Shown here in pieces: positions 58,166-64,000 of a stretch of 64,000 nucleotides of DNA. The notes beneath the pieces are model-generated. The model worked only from the letters and a program-made list of their open reading frames with translations. It made no database searches and was not told the origin of the DNA. The stretch's first letter is position 1; every line of letters starts with the position of its first letter. The translations under genes were made by a program, and so were the position numbers. Source of the stretch: Cheilinus undulatus. Lineage: Eukaryota; Chordata; Actinopteri; Labriformes; Labridae. Location: contig NC_054882.1 in the NCBI RefSeq assembly GCF_018320785.1, forward strand, positions 25,486,719 through 25,550,718. The letters are read 5' to 3'.

Positions 58166-58860
58166 ATGTTGGAAAATTGGGATTGTTTCCCCTGATGTAA
58201 TGTGTGTAAAAACCATGTTGAATCATCACCTGCTTCTCTCATCTTCACTGGCTCTCAGATGCCTGGAAACCAATCCCAGAAAATCCTTTAGTTTGATGGG
58301 AAAAGATGCCCTTTTAGAGGTTTGAATTAAGCCTTGATATTGGCCCAATCTATGCAATTGGAGATTATGATTTGATAGTAGATTTTATAGGGGATTTCTG
58401 GTTACAGGGCACAAACTTGATTTGTTGCAAATCTGATGTTCTTGCTTAGAAAAGACACTATTCTATCACAGTCATACTTATTGGTTTAACCTCTCTTTAA
58501 TTGAAGCGCCAAAGATGTAAATCTCCTGTCAAAATAAAAGTTTTTTTTTAAATCAGGTTCAGCTCATTATCCGTAAATCTTTCTGCTGTGAAAACAAAGA
58601 ACTTTAACTTAGTGTTTTTAAGTAAGCTTTATATGCGCCAAATTAGGACATGAAAAGGGATATTCCACCACATAAAATTTCTATCTTTGACACAAGCTCT
58701 GAATGTGAGGCTTCATGCTGACTCAGTTTATTGAAAACCCTCTGAATTATGACTCATCACATCCTCTTCTGGTCTCCTGCTGGCTGCACCCTTAGTCTTT
58801 TCACTTCTGCCTTATAAGAAAAAAACACAGATTGGGTTCCAGTTTTTTCAGCATCCATAG

Positions 58861-58866
58861 TTTATT
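58861..58866 (-). terminator. fmn1: Poly(A) signal of fmn1
   Basis: AATAAA on the minus strand, 1.5 kb past the fmn1 stop codon; the first AATAAA with a suitable setting on that strand was chosen, and others closer to the stop cannot be excluded. It faces the grem1 signals across about 0.7 kb. Confidence 0.5.
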
Positions 58867-60358
58867 GTTGAAATTTAAAACAATTCCATAAAATTACAGA
58901 GCACCTATGTGAGAGTTACTGAAGGTTACATGAACCGACACACAGTAGGGGCTACAGCAGGTCCTTGGGCACTATCTGCTCTTTTTCCCCATTTCGTAAA
59001 CCCTCTGAAGCAAAGCATAGCAGGAAATATTTTTACAAAAAAAATGGCACATATGAAGGACTTTGGAGGGTAAAAAAGTAATTCAAGGTGCAGTTTGATG
59101 GAAACTTTGATCATGGAGGGTTTATCTGAGGTAACTCACATGGCTTCAATGTTCTCCGTACACAAAATACAACCCTCATCTCTCCAAAAGAACTGAAAAA
59201 TAAATTCAATTTGTTTTTTTGAAAATATAGCATTCATTTAACTCCAGCTTCTTTATAACTCATAAAAATACAGCCTCAAAGAGAACAAAGGGAATATTTT
59301 TGGTTTAAAATAAATCTTTGCTTACATAAATAGACTTTCTTGAATGTTACAGGAGCGTGGTTACACCTTACAAAATAAAACAAAGTTTCTTACACTTTTT
59401 GAGAAATAAAATAAAAAAACATGACAAACATGAAGTAATGAAATTCATAAATGTTACAACAAGGAAACCTTTGCATAGGAAAAGAGGTGTTAAAAAAAAG
59501 TGCAAGACATGAAAAACACATACAGATAGCATACAAGGGGAGTGGGACTTATCGCGAGCTATGACAAACAGCTTCTGCAAGCGGTAAAGTGCTTAAAAAT
59601 GTGCACCACACACTGTGATGTCTGTCGAGGATACTCTAAAATGCATATTTAATATCAGGCGTGAGTGGATGCGGGGCCAGAAGTTCAAGTTTGTGTGAGT
59701 GAGACAGTCATCGTCCCCTCTCTGGCCGTCAGTCAGGTACACAAAAGGGTGGGTAATCTTTACATTCTGATTGGTGGACAGACATTATCACACTTCCTCT
59801 GCGCAGATCAGACGCTGCATGGTCCCTGCCGATGCTACATGACATATTTACAAGATTTTTAATGAGCTGTGGTGAATGAAAAGCTACAAAAAAAAAAAGA
59901 CAATGGGAACTGTATTTTTACCACTTACAGAGACATTTCCCTCTTTGAATACACAGAAGCCTCATCCCTCTGCTCTCTGATGTAACTTTGACAGTGCAGA
60001 AGAAACTCCTCGTGGATGTGTCAGCTGGCTCTGCTGTGAATCCCGCTGACCCGCTGAGACCTTTCACAGGCCGGCCACTCAGAGGTCACGTCACTCTGGA
60101 TGAATGAGATCAACCTTTACCCTCTCACACTCTCATCACTGCAGTGGTGTCAGCCATGCATCCTCCCTGCAGGCCCGACTTCTGTCTGTGCAGCAGGCAG
60201 AAAAACCTTGATGAGAGCGTGGCGGAGCATAGGGTGGGGACGGGCAGAGGTTAGTAGGGCAGAGATATGGCAGTGGGAGTTGTTAGAGTCCGGTGAGGTT
60301 TTGTCGGGAAAGAGGGAAGAGGCCTTCTTGATCTCCTCATTTCTTCTTCTGCTGTCAT
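58867..60358 (-). other. fmn1: 3' UTR of fmn1
   Basis: Sequence between the fmn1 stop and its probable poly(A) signal. Open frames on the plus strand here (for example 60100-60606) are shadows across the last fmn1 exons and their intron. Confidence 0.55.
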
Positions 60359-63300
60359 TCAGCTCAAGGAGACACCAGCTTCCTTCTGCCGCAGCCTCTC
60401 TTTCTGTTGGAAACACCCAACAAAGATTCTGTTTATTCATTTCAATGCACACAATAAAGAGCGTTGTCTACCATGCATTTACAACTACTTACCAGACTGT
60501 TGGCGTTGACTTTCTTGGTTTCAACCCTCTTCTCCGCTGTTATCTTCTTGATGTTTTCTTCAGCTTCCTTCAACCTACAGAGAGAAAAAAATCCACATGG
60601 ACTTGATATTTGCAGTTCCCTTTAAAACTAAAAAAGCACACTGAAAGCTCTGGTGCTAAATCATGAAAATAGTCCTTGTGCAACTCATAAAAACAATGTA
60701 AGGTCAGAAGCCTCTCATCACTGTGACGTTCTGAAGCTGTTTGTAAGAGCAGACATTTAAGTATCTCCCTAGGGCACCTTGTGTCATGGAGCCATGCAGT
60801 CTTAAACACACTCAAACACACACATGCAGATCCTCTGAGGAGTTTGTGGTCAGTGAATGCTCTGGAAGTGAGAGGCAGTAGAGAATGACAGTGGGTTGAT
60901 GAGATAATGAGGCAGCCTTTAAAAAACACTTTGCTTTTATGAGTCCGAACACCATTTAAGATCAAGTTAATTGTACATAAGCACAATCAGCTGGGAGTGA
61001 TGTGAGGCACGATTACCTAGTAAACAATTAACGCATCTGCGGAGGATGGCAGGATCTGTGAAGGCACCACCTGATATTTCAAACTTTGACTTTCCTCTTA
61101 TCAGAGATGAGCAGTGACTTCACCCTCTGATGGTGTCATTGTTGACCCTGCAGCTCTCCTGCCCTTTGGGCTGCCATGTCCACCATCATTACAGTGTTTA
61201 TCAGTTCTCCCCAAACCCACTGCCTTTAACGGCCACAGGCCCCCAGTTCGCTTGCTAATAAAGCCAGGCGGCAGCCAGGAGGGTCTGCAGTCCCTCAGTG
61301 GAATGCCCCCCCAACATGATGCCTCAGGTCAGAGGAAACATCATAAATCCAGACCCTAGTCTTTCAGACACAGAACCCTCAGCTACTCCTCTCTGATGTC
61401 CCCCCCACACCAATTTAATTCCTCACCAGAACCTGCTCATCACTCTTCCACAATTAGAGCTAATTTGACACAATGTCAGAGATTGTTGAAAGAGGAAAGT
61501 GACAAAGACAAGAAGTCTAACCAGATGGTAGAGCCTGGGTTCATCCTCTCTTAGAGGACCTGACTAAATGATAACAGTCAGGTTTTTGCAATATGGGCAA
61601 GATTTTAACAGATTTAACGGAGTCTGAAGGCAAAGAAAAGAGTCAAATTCTGTGTTCCAAAAAACTACTGGGTCCTACATATCCCACAATGCAACATGGT
61701 AGTATAAATATCTTGGAACCAAGGGAGAGAAGAGTGCAAGAACATTGTGCTCAAGTAAAAGTACAGTTAGTTTGAGTCAAAATTTCTTAAGTAGAAGTAA
61801 AATCAATGCCCTATAAAGCTAATCAAGTAGAATAAAAAGTGATTCATTTACATTGTAGTCCTGAGTAGTTATTTATTTTTGACACCTGATGGGGTTGAAA
61901 CATGACACATGATTCTTCCTTAATGCAAAAACAAGAGAATGAATCTTTGACCATCATTTTAAAATAAAGATACATATGTTTAATTAATCTTACTCATGTA
62001 TTAACTGGGAAAACTTTGACTCTGGTTTCTAACTTTTACCCATTCTTCTCAGTTTTAAAAAAGTTTTAAGGCGTGCCCCACGTATGCGGACGGCCCAGTC
62101 TGGGGCCCTTTGCCACATGTCTGTACCCCGCTCTTGTCCCTGTTTCCAACTTTGTCCACTGTCCTTCACTATCAAATAAAGGCACAAAAATGCCCACAAT
62201 AAATCTTTAAAAAAATGAAATAAAAACAAGATCATAATGCAAATGAATTGAATAATTACAACCCCAATTCCAAAAAACTTTGGACACTGTGTAGAATGTA
62301 AATAAAAACAGAATGCAAACCTCATAAACACATATTTTATACCTAATAGATCATAGACAACATAACAGATGTTACACTAAGACAGTTTATCATTTCATGA
62401 GAAATATTAACTCATTTTGAATTTGATGGCAGCAACACTTTTAAAAAAGTAGTTATTGTATTGTGAACAAAGAAATGATATGGCTAAGGGCAGGTGTGCT
62501 GATCATCTCAGTCAGCTGTTATTTTAGTACAACATAATGAGGACAAAAACAATTAATAATGCTTCATAAAACTTATGTTGATTTTTAAGATAATTTAAAA
62601 TACATTCACACTGCAGGCCTCAATGCTTAATTCTGATTTGTTCTCAGATCTGATGTTTTTTTGTTTGGCTGTTCTCACTCAAAGTCCCAAAGATCAGATA
62701 TGTATCTGATTTAGAACTACGTTTGAAGGTGGCCTGAATCTGCATGAAAAGACAAGATTCATTGCGTCTAGTGATGTTCACGCTGTCAGAAGAAATCAGA
62801 TATGAGTCACATATGAGCAAGAAAAAAAAATCTGATTTGGGTCACTTTTAACTGCAGTGTGAACGTAATTTTAGACTACCAGAAGGATGAGATGAGGAAT
62901 CTGTCGGGGATTAAAATGATTTTGAGAAAAAGGAGATCAAGTAAAGGCTTTCCTCAATGTCCAATTGATCGGTCTGTGTGATGGTGTAATTTTGGTCGTT
63001 TGGTTGACTACAGGCATACTCTTTATGGGCAGAAACTTGGCAAGTGTAATTTAATTCTCTTTAAAAGCTGATTTGATGGCAAGTGACGTATGTGGTGCTG
63101 GCTTTCATCACCAAACTACATAAAAACACTGTCGATCGTTCAGAGATCCCATATAAACCACATCTACAGGTTGAAAAGTTTGCACAACATTGTCATAGAA
63201 ACTAAGAAACAGACACTAACTCACTTCTCTTTGGAGACGTTCTTGCTCTGTCGTACCCAGGCGTTCTTGAAGTCATTGATGAACTCGTACCACAGCATAA

Positions 63301-63374
63301 AAACATGACTCAGGGCCACTTCTTTCTCCCCAGACTTTGGCTTAACCCCAAAGTAGTTCACTGTGTCCTGGAAA
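60359..63374 (-). CDS. fmn1: Formin-1, last three coding exons (C-terminus of FH2 domain and tail)
   Basis: Minus-strand exons 63374-63225, 60574-60493 and 60403-60359, all with GT-AG borders and consistent phase; stop codon at 60361-60359. The first reads [20 protein letters not shown] then [20 protein letters not shown], the C-terminal helix of the formin FH2 domain. The next reads [20 protein letters not shown], and the last [14 protein letters not shown]. The pattern ([28 protein letters not shown] end) fits FMN1. Formin-1 nucleates and elongates actin filaments and acts at cell junctions. The position next to grem1 in opposite orientation supports fmn1; in mammals fmn1 introns carry grem1 limb enhancers. 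Upstream exons lie beyond the window. Confidence 0.9.
62070..62200 (+). mobile_element. SINE fragment (tail part)
   Basis: CCACATGTCTGTACCC, CCCTGTTTCCAACTTTGTCC and CACTATCAAATAAAGGCA correspond, in opposite orientation, to the body and tail of the SINE at 49668-49848. The tRNA-like head is missing. Confidence 0.6.
62257..62480 (+). mobile_element. Left end of a Tc1/mariner-type transposon
   Basis: TACAACCCCAATTCCAAAAA, CATAAACACATATTTTATAC and TTTTGAATTTGATGGCAGCA are the known left end of a very common fish element; its 3' part is seen at 21480-21910. Truncated. Confidence 0.75.
62602..62866. mobile_element. hAT-type MITE with 15-base inverted ends, complete
   Basis: ACATTCACACTGCAG at the left and CTGCAGTGTGAACGT at the right form imperfect inverted repeats around about 235 bases rich in ATCTGATTT-like words. 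The ends and size match fish hAT-like MITEs. A half copy lies at 42155-42270. Confidence 0.75.
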
Positions 63375-64000
63375 CTGAAACAGAGCAGAGACAAACACAG
63401 TGTTGTCTTATCACACATAAACACTTATAAATAACCTCAGACATAAACAAAAGAGAGTTTCAGTGAACTGTCTAGGATTTACAAGTTAAAGTTATAAACA
63501 GAAAGGTCAGACAGCACTGGGAAGTGAAGGTGTGTATGCCCAAAAACATGAACAAATGAGAGGTTAAAAACAGTCCTGGAGCGCACGCAGGAAAAGATGG
63601 ATGTAGTTGGACAGAGGGGCGAGAAGCAGAGCTGGAGGGCAAGAGTCCACCCTGCTGTTCCAGTAGCGGCGGCTTCATTATCACATTGACCTCCAGAGAC
63701 TGCAAGGGAAGACTGCCAGAGGAGAGGAAGACAGCCAAGACCCGCTGCTGCTCCTCCACACTCTCTAAAACACACTACGGTTGAACTCTGCAGGAACACA
63801 CTTACTGGCAGACAATGATATGACATACCCACGAGAGCAATTTCAGACACATGTACTATGCTGTTGCTCTTGTATGTTTTGCTTCCCAGTATCTTGTAAG
63901 TCTGTGAGGGCTGGCCACCTGTTTGGTGCATGGCATGTTTAAGTAATAATAAATGAACTAAACTGAACTGAATTGAAATTGTTTACTATCAGTGGAGCTT
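63375..64000 (-). other. fmn1: Upstream fmn1 intron (part)
   Basis: No further FH2 exon was recognised. Two overlapping open frames on the minus strand (63759-63472 and 63931-63479) have no formin resemblance and no supporting splice borders. Confidence 0.5.

Larger units (their letters stand above)
60575..63224 (-). other. fmn1: fmn1 intron
   Basis: 2.65-kb intron between the FH2-end exon and the tail exon. It holds a SINE piece (62070-62200), a transposon end (62257-62480) and a MITE (62602-62866). No conserved element could be judged from one sequence. Confidence 0.6.

Noticed and set aside
60100-60606. 168-codon open frame on the plus strand
   Set aside because: Lies opposite the last fmn1 exons, which have matching splice borders and a conserved peptide; a shadow.
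63472-63931. Two overlapping minus-strand frames as extra fmn1 exons
   Set aside because: Peptides are unlike the FH2 domain and no acceptor and donor pair of suitable phase was found.

Overview
The window looks like nuclear DNA of a percomorph-type teleost fish. Its genes have many short introns with GT-AG borders, the proteins match vertebrate families, and the spaces between exons are full of Tc1-like DNA transposons, LINE tails, tRNA-derived SINEs and small inverted-repeat elements of the kinds common in fish. The species cannot be named from the sequence. No virus-like or LTR element and no CRISPR array was seen.

Layout. 1-9.4 kb: first coding exon (minus strand) and a long part of intron 1 of eml5, a WD-repeat microtubule-binding protein. 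11.3-17.0 kb: complete ttc8/bbs8 (plus strand, 14 coding exons, 505 codons), a BBSome subunit, head-to-head with eml5 and with a good RFX X-box 80 bases before its start codon. 17.4-33.0 kb: a tandem cluster of three minus-strand type II membrane C-type lectin genes (short tail, one membrane helix, coiled-coil stalk, C-terminal lectin domain). The first is intact with the mannose-type calcium site, the second is intact without it, and the third lacks a recognisable middle lectin exon. 33-36.8 kb: repeat-rich. 36.8-39.6 kb: a minus-strand, intron-containing, frame-broken gene that I do not recognise. 42.5-54.1 kb: complete arhgap11a (plus strand, 12 coding exons, 958 codons), a RhoGAP of dividing cells with a CCAAT/CDE/CHR promoter. 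56.3-58.2 kb: grem1 (gremlin-1, a BMP antagonist; one coding exon after a 5' non-coding exon). 58.8-64 kb: the last three coding exons and 3' UTR of fmn1 (formin-1) on the minus strand.

The eml5-ttc8 pair and the arhgap11a-grem1-fmn1 block are each known neighbour groups in vertebrates (human 14q31 and 15q13). Here they are joined, and the lectin cluster and the broken gene sit at the joint. The most unusual material is in the repeats: a dispersed family that carries promoter-like boxes plus the start of a RecQ-like helicase reading frame, and two large fold-back structures between 30.2 and 36.3 kb.
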